A stretch of 64,000 nucleotides of DNA from Adiantum capillus-veneris (taxonomy: Eukaryota > Streptophyta > Polypodiopsida > Polypodiales > Pteridaceae), in contig CM043958.1 in NCBI GenBank assembly GCA_014529385.2, forward strand, positions 145,751,234-145,815,233. The letters are read 5' to 3'. This document shows positions 18,441-31,103 of this stretch, one piece after another; within the stretch, counting starts at the first letter, position 1, and each line of letters starts with the position of its first letter. The position numbers and the translations under genes are program-made. Below the pieces are notes generated by a model. That model made no database searches and had not been told where the DNA came from. It saw nothing but the letters and a program-made list of their open reading frames with translations.

Positions 18441-21400
18441 CTAAATATTTAACCTCAACTGTAGAGCGTCAATATAACTGTGCACGATGTCTTGGTAGTC
18501 CTTGAGATCGGACTCAGTCATCCACTTTGCGTATAAAGGGGTGTAATTCTTGAACTTGAATAAATATTTTTGACGTAGTCTCTCAGACTTTAGTTGTCTC
18601 TCGGAGTGGTGTATTAACTGTTTTGGCAAAAGAATTTCCTCAGTCTCTTGGACTTCTGGGGGATCTTCTTGTACTCGAGCCACTGGAGGAGAACCAACAT
18701 ACAGTCGGAGGAGACTTACATGAAAAGCATTATGGATGCGCCAAGGAGAAGGTAAATCCAATCTAAAAGTTACTTCATTGACTTTATCTGTTATCTTGAA
18801 AGGGTTGTAAAGTATATGGGAAAGTTTTACAACCTTCCCTTTTCCGACCTGCTTTTTCAATTTAGCTTTCTCAAACTTAAGTAGGACGTACTGTCCTTTC
18901 TTGAGATTGAGATTTCTTCTGTGCTTGTCTGCTTTTCTCTTCTGCTGCTCTTGAGCATGAAGAATCGCCTGCTATACTTGCTTGTAGGCGGTAGCAATAT
19001 CGCGTACAAATTCGTCTGCGGCAAAGATGTTTTCTTTGGTAATCATACTAGGAAGTAAAAGAGTGGCTTCCCATAAATAATTTCAAAGGTAGCTTTACCA
19101 GTTGAGGAATGTATGGTATTATTATACGCAAACTCAACTAAGGGTAAATATTGTTTCCATTCGGATTGTCTTTTCGAAACATAGCACTTGAAAACAGTGG
19201 CATTAGCGATTTCGCTTTGACTATCTGTTTGAGGATGATAAGCTGATGAAAAATCAAGCTTAGTTCCCAAATTCTTGAACAATGCTTGCCAAAATAGACT
19301 AGTCATGCAAGGATCTCTATCGTTGACAATAGTCGTTGGCAATCCATGATGTTTAAAAATCTGAGCTAGAAATATTCTAGCCAATTGATCAGCTTTGATC
19401 GTCTTCTTAATTGGAAGGAAATGTGCTTGCTTACTGAATCCGTCTACTAAAGTCCAGACTGCATCATTTCCATTCTTGGATCTAGGAAGATCTGTAATAA
19501 AATCCATGGCAATACTTTCCCATGGCGTGTTAGGCACAGGGAGTGGCTGAAGCTTGCCATAGACTTTATGTCTTGTCATATTTCACTTTTTGGCATACTA
19601 AATACTCGCGTATATGTTTTTCAATGTCCGCCCTGAGTGTTGGCCAAAAGAAATATCTTTCGAGAGCACTAGTGGTAGCAGTAATTCCCCGAGCCCGTTA
19701 TAGGGAGAATTATGGGCTTTATCCATCACCTTCTGTCTTAAGGGTTGAGCTATGCATATTGCCTGTTGATGATATAATGTATTATCCCTAATGGAATAAG
19801 GTGGCCTCGAATGACCAGCTTGAAGATCGCCCGAAGTTTAGATCTTGAGGATACATCTCACTGTGAGATTCTAGTTCCTCATGATAAATAGTTGTCATTG
19901 CATTGATCTTTGGATGCCTGGAGAGAGCATCTGCAACCGCATTCTTTGTTCCAGAAGTGTGTAAAATTTGAAAATGGAACATTGAAAGAAAGTTGGCCCA
20001 TCTCATCTGCTTTTCCGATAACTTTCTCTGTGTGAGAAAGTAGCGAAGACTCTGATGATCTGTCTTGATTATAAAATCAGCTCCTAATAGGTAATGTTTC
20101 CAAATGGAAAGAGCATGAATTGCTGCTATTAGCTCTCTCTCATAAATGGAAACATACAACTCTGCATCTCTAAGGCGCCGACTTTCGTAGGCTATGGCAC
20201 GACATTCTTGGTTCAAAACTGCTTCTGCACAATTTCCAGATGCATCGCAGTACACCTCGAAAGGTTTGCAAAGGTTAGGGACGGTGAGAACAGGTCCGTG
20301 ACTGAGGAGATACTTAAGCTTTTCAAAAGCTCGTTCTTGTTCAGGTCCTCAATAGAAGGGAATCCGCTTCTTTGTCAGATCATGGAGAGGACCCGTTATG
20401 TCAGCAAAGGCTCGAATGAAACGTCGATAATAGAAACAGAGGCCGAGAAAACTTTGAACGTCATGTATTGTAGTTGTTGTAGGCCATTCTACAACCGCTT
20501 GAATCTTATCAGGGTCCATTCTCACCTAGTTATGAGATACTATATGGCCCAAGTAGTGAATTTCATTTAAAAAGAACTCACTCTTCTTAGCATTAACAAA
20601 TAATTTGTGTTTGCGTGATTCTTCAACCACTAATGCGAGATGCTTGTAGTGTTCTTCTTCCGTCTTTGAGAAGATTAAGATGTCATTGAAGAAGACTCCT
20701 ATAAATCTTGTATAAGAATGGAAGATTCTATCTATCATTCTGTTGAATGTGGTTGGTGCATTAGCGAGTTCAAAAGGCATCACTAAGAATTCATACAACC
20801 CGAAGGTTGTTCTAAATGAAGTCTTATGCACATCCTGAGGAGCTATGCGGATTTGATGAAACCCGCTCTTCAAGTCTATACGACTAAAGACACTTGCTCC
20901 TTGTAGCTTATCAAGAATATCATCAATCCGAGGGATTGGGAATCGATTCTTGATTGTGATCTTGTTTAAAGATCTATAGTCTATGCACATGCGGAATGTG
21001 CCACCTTTTTTTGTACTAGCAAGACAGGTGAACAATATGGAGAAGTACTAGGCCTTATATCTCTAAAAGTTCGTTAACCTGCTTGAGGATCTCCTCTTGG
21101 TGCATTAAACTGACTCTATAAGGAGGCTGATTTGGAGGAGAACTTCGTGGGATCAAATCAACTGTATGATCCTCAGGTCGAGAAGGTGGGAGTTCATTTG
21201 GAAGTTCATCTGCAAAAGAATCTTCAAAACTTTCTAGTAACTTTATTCTTTTTTTCTCTAAGGAGGAAGAAAGTTGTGAAGAAGACACATCTCTCTTTCT
21301 CTTGTAAAAATTAAGTACGCTGAAACACACTTTTTCATTACTTTCTTGATTGCAATGTGATTGGCGATGGGGATACGCCAATCATCTGCATCTGCAAGTA

Positions 21401-21902
21401 CAATATATTGCTTTCCTTTATGATCAAAGGATAAAGTTTTTTGAACATAGTCAGGAATGGGATGCATCTTGTAGTGCCGAGGCATTCCCAAGATGACATC
21501 ACACCCTTCAAGTGAAGCTAGTAAGAGAGACTCTTGATCTTTGTAGTTGTCGACCTTTAAATTCAGCTTTCCTATAATTGGAGTAGAACTTGAGTTTTGC
21601 CCTTTGAAAGCAGATGCTGCTTGAATAGAAACTCCAAAACGGTTGGGCTGTAAATTAAGATCTTCGGCTAACTTCGTAGAGATGAAGTTATCCGTACTGC
21701 CTGGATCAAACAGGATAAGGGCGCGCTAATTGTTGATGCTACTCCATGCTTTGAGAAGAGATCTTTCTTTCCCATCCTTGGTTGTATTCCCTTGTACATC
21801 TGGGACTACATTGGAAGAAGGTGGCTGTGGGGTTTTGGTAGGGCAATCACCCTTCATATGTCCAATTTGTCAACACTTGAAGCATCTTCCTTTGCTGATG
21901 TA
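18441..21902 (-). pseudogene. Element B pol: protease, RT, RNase H, integrase, chromodomain
   Basis: Domains on the minus strand, from high to low coordinate. The protease has FDPGSTDNFIS (near 21700; family D-S/T-G). The RT (about 21035-20530) has [24 protein letters not shown] and GVFFNDILIFSK, where FFND replaces FFDD and one catalytic Asp is lost. RNase H (20255-19788) has YCDASG, TDHQSLRYFLTQRKL and VADALSRHP. The integrase (19579-19043) has IAMDFITDLPRS, VNDRDPCM and HPQTDSQSEIANA, and a degraded zinc region before it. The chromodomain (18860-18441) has QKYLFKFKNYTPLYAKW. Frameshifts lie near 21060, 20520, 19790 and 18900-19040. A chromodomain after integrase places B among chromoviruses. 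Confidence 0.9.
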
Positions 21903-23037
21903 GGTTCTCAATTGAGCAGGTATTTTCTTTTCTTGGGCTGATTTGGCTTTGCTTCTGCATCGAAGGCGGTTCTTTTCTTCTTTTGAGAAGAAGAAGTAGA
22001 AGTAGGTTGTTCATGGAGAGCCTTCTGCTTGGCATGAGAGGTGCTTTGCTCCATCTTCTTGGGAGTACCCTTGTCATGTATACCATCAGCTATGCGAGTT
22101 GATTCCATAAGTATCTGCAAGTTACCTTGAGGGTAAAGCTTCATAGCCTTTTGCAAGGCTTCATGCAATCCTGCTTCAAACTTACGCATCTTCTCCAAAT
22201 CTTCAGTCTTTTTGAATGGGGTGACTTTTAAGAGAACGTCCCAAAACCTATCCATGTAGCGTGGAACAATTTCGTTCTTTGACTGTGAGAGTCGATCCCA
22301 TTCTCTCTTTACTTCTTCCTCATAGTCTGGAGGAAGGAATTGTGTATAGAACTCCTTCTTGAAAGTAGTCCAATCTTGGGGCTTTCGTTTTTCAAGGATG
22401 AGGGTCAGCCACAAGCTGTTGGCGGTGCCTTTCAGGTACATATTGACATGGCGAAGCTTGGACCTTTCCTTAAAGTTCCCTTCTGCAAATGCAACTTCAA
22501 ATTGGCGGATGAAAGCCAAAGCTTTGTCATTATCTTGCCGTCCGTTGTAGGTGTCAAATTTTACATCTTTGTCACCTGACTTGAATGTTTTCTGCTGGTA
22601 GTGCTTCTTCTTATGATGCTCCTTCTTTCTATGCTTAGACTCCTTGTGGACAAGAGTCCTTTCCCTTGACTGCACTTCCTGCTGCAGTCGATCGTCAAGG
22701 AACATGTTCTCTGGAGCGACTATGTCATCCAGATCCTTCATAAAAGAAAACTGAGGAGAATCAAGAGGATCCTGCTCTTGACCTTTGGATTAAACCGCAC
22801 ATGACATTCTGGAGGTTTCTTCCGTCTCTCGTGCATGCGGGAAGTTCCAATTAAAGGATCTTTCTTTGGTTCTTGTGTCTGTGGGTTCTGTGGGATTTCT
22901 CCCGACGCCATCGGCACTTTCTCCTTCCCTTTCTCAAGGGTATGGAGAATCTTTTGAACTTCTGGATGGAAGAGAGCTTTTTGCAACTCTGCCACCTGCT
23001 GTTGAAGGATAGTGAACTCTATCTTACGTCCGTCCAT
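21855..23037 (-). pseudogene. Element B gag
   Basis: An ATG at 23037 starts MDGRKIEFTILQQQVAELQ, about 66 bp inside the LTR. After a frameshift near 22740 the capsid-like part follows, with VKFDTYNGRQDNDKALAFI and LKGTANSLWLT, the typical retrotransposon gag core. A Lys-rich tail ends in a CCHC knuckle (about 21860-21900) whose C-x2-C-x4-H-x4-C spacing is kept but which contains one stop (GRCFKC, stop, QIGHMKGDC). The primer site TGGTATCAAAGC is at 23091-23102 (reversed). Confidence 0.85.
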
Positions 23038-23103
23038 TTCTGCAGTTTGCTAAGAGTCGTCAATCTCTTAAGAAAGAGAGAGATGACCTTGCTTTGATAC
23101 CAT

Positions 23104-23164
23104 TGTCACAAAAATACGAAAGCGTAAACTAACTTTTAATTGCACTTAAAATACTCAAGAGAAT

Positions 23165-23207
<43 letters not shown>

Positions 23208-23901
23208 TTCATTAGGGACCAGAAGATGGGTTGGTCCCCCCCCCCTCCCCCATAAAGAGTTATCTTTATTACTAAGGGAGAATCTTTACAAGCACAGGAA
23301 CGGGGCATAAGCCCGTCCTCTATTCTTTCTTGGTTCCTTTTCTGCTTTTGATTGAGAGAGTGAGAAAGCTACTCCCTGACTACTGAGAGGATTTTCCCTC
23401 TGCTGTGAGATTTTGGGAAGCTCTCGTAAGCGAGAGTCTATCTTCCACAAAACTCCACGGAAGCTCTCAAAAATGAGAGTCTACCTTCCGCTAACTGTGT
23501 CCCTTTATGCATAATCATTCCTGCAATAAAAACAAGGGAGAAACACGCAATGCATGCACACATGCTTGCTGTAATTTTCTGCACATAACCTAAAAATGTT
23601 ACCTGAGCACGCTCCAAATAGAGACCTTTTTCACGATGGAATTGCACCAAACTTTGTGTACGCGTAGTGTAGATAGAGAAGAACTAGATTCTATGAGTAC
23701 TTCGTTGAAATTCACTTTCATAGAGGTGATTAGGGGCTAAAAAGCAGCTAGGCGTGAGAGAAAGAGAGTTTCTTTCTACTTTTTGCGATGAATCTTCCCC
23801 CACAGCAGCCTATGATCAAGAGAAACCTTGTTCTAGGTGATGGGAGCTCCAGGACTCCACATACACCGCAAGGGCGGATTCTCAAGCTTCAATGGAGAGC
23901 T
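23104..23901 (-). repeat. Element B 5' LTR, first part
   Basis: The LTR runs from TGTCACAAAAATACG to the insertion point of element C. It contains (GA)n at 23167-23204, 63 bp from the LTR end. It aligns with the 3' LTR at 16955-17710 and carries a few small indels. Confidence 0.93.
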
Positions 23902-24552
23902 TGTAACAGACTTGGACACTCCAAGTCAAGAATCAATCACGACAACACCAAATAACCACTTCAAAACAATTCACAGTTCACAATAGATTTGCATTGGCCC
24001 GGCGGAGTTCCGTGCCTAGAGATATTGGCCCCAAAAACTGGCGCCCCTTTTGGTATTTCTTTATGTGTTAATCAGTTTTCAAAGTACAAGAGTGGTTCGG
24101 GTCTCACTCTCAGACTCTGTGTCGAGATGCTCTGCAGAGTGTGAGCCCTCACCACTTATTTATTTGTTTATAAGGGATGCCAAAAGCAGAGCCCCAAAAG
24201 CTTTAGATCAAAAGCCTAAAAATAAAAGCAAAGTCTCTTTCCTCTCTCAAGCTCTCTTGAGCTTTAGGAAAATAAAGCAAAAAGTATTCTCTCTCTTTCT
24301 TTCTCCAATTGCGTAGAGAAAAGCTGGCCGCTGGCTCCCGCTTTTTCCGGGCCCTACTGTATGGTGCCACGTCAGCATCTCAACGCTTTTTTTCCGGTTT
24401 CAACCCTTGCTGCCTTTTAGGGTTAGGGTTAAGGTTAGGTCAGAATTTAGGGTTAGGGTTTTTGGAAGGTTTTAGGGTTTACAGGTTTTAGGGTTAGGGT
24501 TTCCAGAATTAGGGTTTCAGTTTCTAGGCAGCCACGTCATCACTTTGTGACA
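23902..24552 (-). repeat. Element C 3' LTR with telomere-like motifs
   Basis: On the minus strand it follows the polypurine tract GAGGGGGGTA (24553-24562 reversed). The stretch 24415-24530 is packed with TTTAGGG/TTAGGG, that is AAACCCTAA telo-box motifs on the sense strand, in the upstream (U3) part of the LTR. Confidence 0.93.
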
Positions 24553-24987
24553 TACCCCCCTCATGAAAGCATTGTAATCGCCCTCGATTACGCTTGCAAA
24601 ACAGACAGAGGCCATAAACCGTCTTAGTAGACACTGACTGTTAGTACCTACGTACTAGGAACACACATCTAGCACATGTACCAATCGACAGGACATCACA
24701 CGACATCACAGGACATTCGACATTCATTCGGATTTTAGATCATGATTTATCGGCAATGTAGCTAGCAATCGTATCTAGATCCAATCGGGACCTCATTGAT
24801 GTCCAAGACTAACCCCTATTGCAACCATGTCTATTCGAGATCAGTCAGACCAAAATGCTGCAGTCATTTCGTCTATCAGTTCCTGCACTTAAAAAAAAAA
24901 GTCAAGTACAAATCAGTATCATAATCAGGAATTCCATTTCATAAAGTCATACAGCAGAATACTGTCAGCTTTCAGTATCCCTGAAGC
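24553..24987 (-). other. Element C 3' untranslated region
   Basis: It lies between the end of pol and the polypurine tract. It contains ATCACACGACATCACAGGACATT repeats. The same region occurs at 52854-53300 (element F) and, decayed, at 6133-6450. I see no coding potential. Confidence 0.7.
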
Positions 24988-27900
24988 TCAAAGAGACATC
25001 AGTGACTCTAGTATCAAAACCAAGGCATCTGTTGACAAAGGAGCGGAGTGACTCCCGTCTTGTGCATCCCACTGCACCAGATCTCCGGCCAAGCTGAATT
25101 CTGGGTTCCATTTGGAGTAGACTATGCTATACCAAAAGCCTCGAGGTAAAGTTTCACAATCTGAGGAGTATCTGCTAGGTCCTCCTCCTCCATCCACTTC
25201 GCATCCAATGCAGGATAGTGAATCGTCCAAGTATCAGGCAGTTTCAGTCGGAAGGAGACATCATTTATTTTTTTAGTGATCTGGAAAGGTCCGTAGTATC
25301 GCATACTAAGCTTTGGAAAAAGCCTCTCCTTTCCCTTTTTCTTTCTCAAGCGTGTCCCAATCATCCTCCTTCAATTCCAAGTCGCGACGATGGCGATCCG
25401 CTGCCTTTTTCTTGTCGTTCTTGAGATTTCTGCAAAGTCGCGAACCTTGGCAAAAGCCGTATCTAAGTCTCGTGTATATTCATCCGCTTCAAAAATCTTA
25501 TCTTTCGTGCTTAGGAAGGGTGGAACCTTCGCAGCACCTTCAACAATCTCAAATGGCGCGTTCCCTGTTGAAGAGTGTATTGTGTTATTGTAGGCAAATT
25601 CCACCAAAGGTAGGTACTTTTCCCATTGAGTCTTCTGATCGGAGATATAAGATTTCAATAAATCTAAAACCACTGAGTTGGCAATCTCAGATTGCTCGTC
25701 AGTCTGCGGGTGGAACGATGACGAGAACTGCAACCGCGTGCCAATGTTCTCCCAAATTGCCTTCCAAAACAAACTCGTAAATCTGGGGTCTCTGTCGGAG
25801 ACAATCGACTCAGGCATGCCATGTAATCTGAAGATCTGGGCCACAAACAGTCTCGCTAAGTGATCCGGCTTGACTGTTTTCTTCACTGGAATGAAATGAG
25901 CCTGTTTGCTAAATCTGTCAATAATAGTCCAGATATCATCGTGACCACTCTGTGTTCTCGGGAGATCAAAAATGAAATCCATTGCAATACTTTCCCAGGG
26001 GCGGGTGGGTATGGGTAAAGGCTGTAACAATCCCTGTGCTTTATGCGTGTCAAACTTGACCTTCTGGCATACCAAGCAACTGCGCACAAACTCTTCCACA
26101 TCCTTCTTGAGTCTCGGCCAAAAGAAGTATCTCTCTACCCCTTTCATGGTGGTAGCAATGCCGCGGTGACCTGTAAAAGGTGGACAGTGGCATTCAGTGA
26201 TAACCTTTTCCCTCAACGGCTGTGTAACGCACAACATGGTTTTTCTCATCAAGTAGCCATCCCGAATGGAATATCCTGCTAATGTCTCCCCATCCCGTAT
26301 GTGTGAAAACGTCTGCAAAATCTGTATCTGTGGCATACCGGTCGACCATATCCTCGAAGCTCCTATAATGTATCGCAAAAATAGCCAGAACCAACGGCTT
26401 CCGAGACAAAGCATCTGCCACCACATTCTTCTATCCCTGCACATGGACAATCTGGAAGTGAAACTGTGACAAGATGTTCGCCCACCGCATCTGCTTTTCC
26501 GAAAGTTGCTTCTGTGACAAGAAGTAGCACAAACTCTGATGGTCTGTAAAGACGGTAAAATACGCTCCTAGTAGGTCATGCCGCCACTGAGTAAGAGCAT
26601 GGATAACCGCCAAAAGCTCTTTCTCATAAATCTGTGCTGTCATCTCCGGCCTTGAGAACAATCGGCTCTCGTAGGCAATGACATGGCCTTCTTACATTAA
26701 GACCGCACCTAGACTACGACCACAAGCATCACAATATACTTCAAATGACTTCTGCAAGTCCGACAAAGTCAAAACTGGTCCCGCAGTTAATTTCTCTTTT
26801 AATGTCTGAAAGGCAGTCACCTCTGTAGGTCCCCACGACAAAAGGGACTCCTTTCTGTGTCAAGATATGCAAAGGGGAAGCAACCTCTGCAAACTTTCGA
26901 ATGAACCGCCTATAGTACGAACACAGTCCCAAGAAGCTTCTAACTTCATGGACATTCCTCAAATCGGGCCAATCACGGATAGTATGTATCTTGGCCGGAT
27001 CCATTTGCACTCCTGCTCTGCTGAGACAATGTGCCCCAAAAAGTGTCATAGTTACATGGAACGGCGGGTCGGGGTCGGAAACGGGGACGGGACGGCAAAA
27101 GTCAGGAAACGGGGACAGGGATCGGGACGGCAGAAAAAAAAAAGAGTTTTTTTGGCATTTTTTGATCTATACACATGCCACACACATAGAGCATCACTTT
27201 GACCACAAATTTACACTAAATAGACCAAAGAACATGAGTCATATAGACACAAATGTGCTAATAAAACATCGAGAAATGAGGACCCAAAGGGTGGCTTTTA
27301 TAGCCATTGGGGTGCCTCGAAGTTCAAACATATGGCTATTGGAGAGAAACTAGCCTCTAGAAATGATCAAGTTTTCAAATTTTAAAAAAAGTCCCCTCCC
27401 ATCCCCTGCCGTCCCCTCTCGTCCCTTGCCGTCCCTTGCCGTCCTCGGGACGTTTTGCTTGCGTTCCCACTTGGCAGCTCTTTTTCCGTCCGTCCCCACT
27501 CGTCCCCGTCCCAGAAATGGGCGTCCCCCGTCCCTAGGGTCCGTCCCCTGTAACTATGAAAAGTGTATCTCTGGTAGGAAAAATTCACTTTTCTTTGCAT
27601 TAATCACTAACTTGTGATCTCGTAATGCTTGAAAGACCTGAAGCAGATGATCTCTGTGTTCTGCCTCATTCTTGGAGAAAACAATGATGTTGTCAAAGAA
27701 AGTGCCAACAAATAGCCTGTACTCTTGAAAAATCCTGTCCATCATGCGGTTAAATGTCGCAGGAACATTGGTTAAGCCAAAAGGCATCACCAAAACCTCA
27801 CATAATTCAAAAGTCATCCGAAAAGCTGTCTTGTAGACGTCCTCCCGGCGCGATTCTGATATGATGATATCCACTCTTCAATTCAATCCTGCTAAAGCAC

Positions 27901-28808
27901 GAGGATCCCTTTAATCTGTCGAGTATATCATCGATCCTAGGAATCGGAAATCTGTTCTTGATGGTGATTTTGTTGAGAGCTCTGTAATCGATGCACATTC
28001 TCCAAGATCCGTCTTTCTTCAAAACCAACAACTCTGGAGAGCAATACGGTGAAGTACTAGGCTGGACAAGACCCTTTTCCAAGAGGTCTTTCACTTGGTT
28101 CATAATCTCTTCGTTCTGCGCTCGACTCACACGGTAAGGTGGCCAGTTCGGTGGTGTGCTTCCAGGTATCAGATCAATGGTATGATCTTCAGGATGAGCA
28201 GGTGGTAACTCGCCTGGTAGGCCCTCTGAGAAGCAATCGGCGTGAGAGTGGAGAAAATCTTGGCGTTCTTTATCAAGTTTAGACATATTTGTCCTATCCT
28301 TATCATTCAGTTCTTTCATGAAGATCGAGTAAACAGACAGACTAGATTTTATTAATTTAGAAATGGTCGAAGCCGATACAATAGGGACAGACTCGCCCTT
28401 CAGTTTAATATCAAGTACAATGGTTCTGCCCTTCTCTATAGTGAATGTCGCTTTCCTCGCCCGATAATCAACCACGGCGTTGTTCTTGTGGTACCAGGGA
28501 ATCCCTAAGAGAACATCACAACCTTCCAAAGGCATTATGAAAAAGTCCTCATGCCCCAAATACCCCTGACGAAGTTTGCCAATGACAGGTGGAATGGCTA
28601 CGTCCCTGCCGGGTGCCGCTAGAACTGCCTCCGCAAGTGGTCCCATCCGATCAGGAGTGATCTCGAGCCGCGCCGCCAATTCCGGTGAAATGAAGTTGGC
28701 CTTGGCTCCTCCATCAAAGAAGATCAGGGCCTCTTGGTCTTTCACTTGCCCCAAGCTCGGCAAAGTTCTGTACTCTCGTCCATGGTGTCGGGATCGGTAC
28801 CCACACAA
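24988..28808 (-). pseudogene. Element C pol: protease, RT, RNase H, integrase, shortened chromodomain
   Basis: The protease (28740-28450) has [18 protein letters not shown] instead of D-S/T-G. The RT has [24 protein letters not shown] and VGTFFDNIIVFSK (FFDN in place of FFDD), and is interrupted at 27047-27558 by a hAT-like element inside the FLGHIVS region. RNase H (26661-26200) has TDHQSLCYF and VADALSRKP. The integrase (26240-25371) has CPPFTGHRGIATTMKG, CLVCQKVKFD, AMDFIFDLPRTQSG, VSDRDPRF and HPQTDEQSEIAN. The last part jumps from LPDTWTIH straight to PALDAKWMEEED, an in-frame loss of most of the chromodomain and linker relative to F. Frameshifts occur near 28755, 27850, 26870, 26420 and 25360. 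Confidence 0.92.
27047..27558. mobile_element. hAT-like non-autonomous transposon, copy 2
   Basis: 512 bp with matching ends CATAGTTACA at the left and CATAGTTACA reading inwards from the right. The perfect 8-bp target duplication AAAAGTGT is at 27039-27046 and 27559-27566. The ends are rich in GGGACGG/CCGTCCC rather than GGAACGG, so it is a diverged subfamily of copies 1 and 3. It interrupts the RT gene of element C, so it is younger than C. There is no transposase. Confidence 0.88.
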
Positions 28809-28827
28809 TCTGGAACCAGTCTTGTTT

Positions 28828-30398
28828 TCATCTTGCCTTTTCTTCCACGTTCCTTAGCTGCTCTCGAACTCTCAGGCTTTCATCGTCCTTGTCATTCTGT
28901 TCTTTCTGTGCCTTTTTAGGGCACTTCGCGGAGATATGTCCATGCTCCCCGCATCCAAAGCACTTCCCCTCCCTGATGAAGCGAGCTCTCTCCTGAGGAG
29001 TAAGCTTGGGTCGTGCATCCTTCTTTTCTGGGTTGCTCTTTCTCTTTCTACTTTCATTCGCTGAAGTCTGTTCGGCTCGTTGTGTCATGACCTCATCGGT
29101 GGGGTAGGTCAGACTACCAGAGTGAATGGCAAAGCCCCGTTTCGCATGACTCATCAACTCCTGAATAGAAGATGGTTTCTGTTCCAAGTAGTGATCTCGG
29201 ATCTCTGTAGGTAGACCCAAGGTAAACAGCTCAATCTGTTCTCTGAACAAGATCTTCTTGAATGAAGAGGCAGGTAGAAAAGAGCTCCAGAATCTCTTGC
29301 AATAAGCATCCACTGTATATTGCTTGGTCATCCGAAGATGGTACCAAGCAGCTCGTATATCGCGTTCATACTCTTGAGTCAACCAAGAAGAAATAAAAAG
29401 CTTCTTAAATTTCAGCCATTTAACTGGCACAGTCTTGTTTAAAAGAAGCGTGGACCACCAAATTCGAGCATTCCCCTTAAAATAAGAGGCAGCTCTCCGA
29501 ATCTTGGAATGCTCTGAGTAGTGTCCTCCTGCAAAAGCGATGTCAAACTGCTGTATAAAAGACAAAGCCTTCGAAGCATCTTTATATCTTGAAAAAGTGT
29601 CAAATTTGATCGACTGTCCACCTTCCTTAAACTCTCGGACTTTATTGCTTTTATCTTCCAGAAAGTCATACTGGTTGGCTTTATAAAAATTCTTCTTGTT
29701 CGCATAATAGTTGCCGTCATCAAAGTCTGAACTATCTGTAGACGAGTCCTTTGTAGAACTCTCACTCACTGGGCGAGATTTAGACTTCTTTGCCTTTTTC
29801 TTGCCTTTTCCGAAGCGTTGTTTCTTGCTTCGCTTTTTAGCCTTTTTTGTCTTCTTGCTCGAATCTGAAGAGCTAGAAGAACTGTCAGAAGAAGAAGAAG
29901 AAGAAGAAGAACTGGGTACTCCTTCAAATCGAACACACTTCTTCTGTTTCTTTGCTTTGTCAAATGTCGACTGACGACCCAAATAACCCGGGAAGTCAGA
30001 GCCTTTCTTCTTCTTTTTGTCGTGCTTTTTAGCTTTGTTCTGCGCGTCAAAAAGCTGAGCAATCCGTGCATCAACCACCTCTTCTAATTCCTTCTCTGAA
30101 TATGTCTTGTGAGTAGAAGGTTTCTTGAGAGCGGGTTTCGGGAAGGTGGTGTGGTTTTCTGCCACTGCTCGTGCACTTCTTGAAAAGAAGTCTCGCTCAT
30201 ATATTTTGCCAATTTCGGGTCCTTCGCAAAACTGAGCATCATCTTTGTTGCATCGCCGATCAATTGACGACGCTTCATCTCTCGTTGCTCCGCCTGAGTA
30301 GGCCGAGGCGGCCCATACTCTCTGTCGGAATCTTCGTTGTGATCGCTGCCCGCATCTCCGGATGTAGAGGGAGTCGACTGATCCTTGCGTAAAGCCAT
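28828..30398 (-). pseudogene. Element C gag with Ser-rich and Lys-rich region and CCHC knuckle
   Basis: The ATG at 30398 opens MALRKDQSTPSTSGDAGSD, about 70 bp after the primer site. A frameshift near 30150 is followed by a long open frame to 28828. It contains a low-complexity block (about 29940-29770) of SSSSSSDSS text followed by KKTKKAKKRSKKQ. Next is the capsid-like gag core (IKFDTFSRYKDASKALSFI, FKGNARIWWSTLL), then CFGCGEHGHISAKC (about 28965-28925). It packages RNA in the family. Near the C terminus further small frameshifts separate it from protease. Confidence 0.9.
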
Positions 30399-30468
30399 AG
30401 GTGCCGCGGAAAAAACATTGGGGATCGGATTTCTCGTAGAAGAGAAATCGGCCGTGCTCTGATACCAC

Positions 30469-31098
30469 TGTAACAGACTTGGACACTCCAAGTCAAGAAT
30501 CAATCACGACAGCACCAAATAACCACTTCAAAAGAATTCACAGTTCACAATAGATTTGCATTGGCCCGACGGAGTTCCATGCCTAGAGATATTGGCCCCA
30601 AAAACTGGCGCCCCTTTCGGTATTTCTTTATGTATTAATCAGTGTTCAAAGTACAAGAGTGGTTCGGGTCTCACTCTCAGAATCTACGTCCAGATGCTCT
30701 GCAAAGTGTGAGCCTTCACCACTTATTTATTTGTTACAAGGGATGCCAAAAGCAGAGCCCCAAAAGCTTCAGATCAAAAGCCTAAAAATAAAAGCAAAGT
30801 CTCTTTCCTCTCTCAAGCTCTCTTGAGCTTTAGGAAAATAAAGCAAAAAGTATTCTCTCTCTTTCTTTCTCCAATTGCGTAGAGAAAAGCTGGCCGCTGG
30901 TTGCCGTGAATTGCGTCGCTTTTTCCGGGCCCTATCGTACGGTGCCACATCAGCATCTCAACGCTTTTTTCCGGTTTCAACCCTTGCTGCCTTTTAGGGT
31001 TAGGGTTAGGGTTAGCTCAGAATTTAGGGTTAGGGTTTTTGGAAGGTCTTAGGGTTAGGGTTTCAGTTTCTGGGCAGCCACGTCATTACTTTGTGACA
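30469..31098 (-). repeat. Element C 5' LTR
   Basis: 630 bp. On the minus strand it ends GTCTGTTACA, followed after one base by TGGTATCAGAGC. It carries the same TTTAGGG-rich block (30995-31065) as the 3' LTR. Confidence 0.93.
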
Positions 31099-31103
31099 AA
31101 GCT

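Larger units (their letters stand above)
23902..31098 (-). mobile_element. Ty3/gypsy chromovirus C, full length, nested in B's 5' LTR
   Basis: Plus-strand ends are TGTAACAGACTTGG...TTTGTGACA. The LTRs are 23902-24552 (651 bp) and 30469-31098 (630 bp), a few percent different. The flanks GAGCT (23897-23901) and AAGCT (31099-31103) are a 5-bp target duplication with one mismatch. Between the LTRs, on the minus strand, lie a primer site (30456-30467), gag, protease, RT (split by a hAT-like element), RNase H, integrase and a shortened chromodomain, then a 3' UTR. Element F is a second member of the same family. Confidence 0.95.

Noticed and set aside
24415-24530. True interstitial telomere
   Set aside because: The TTTAGGG units are irregular, lie within both LTRs of element C and recur in element F, so they belong to the LTR.
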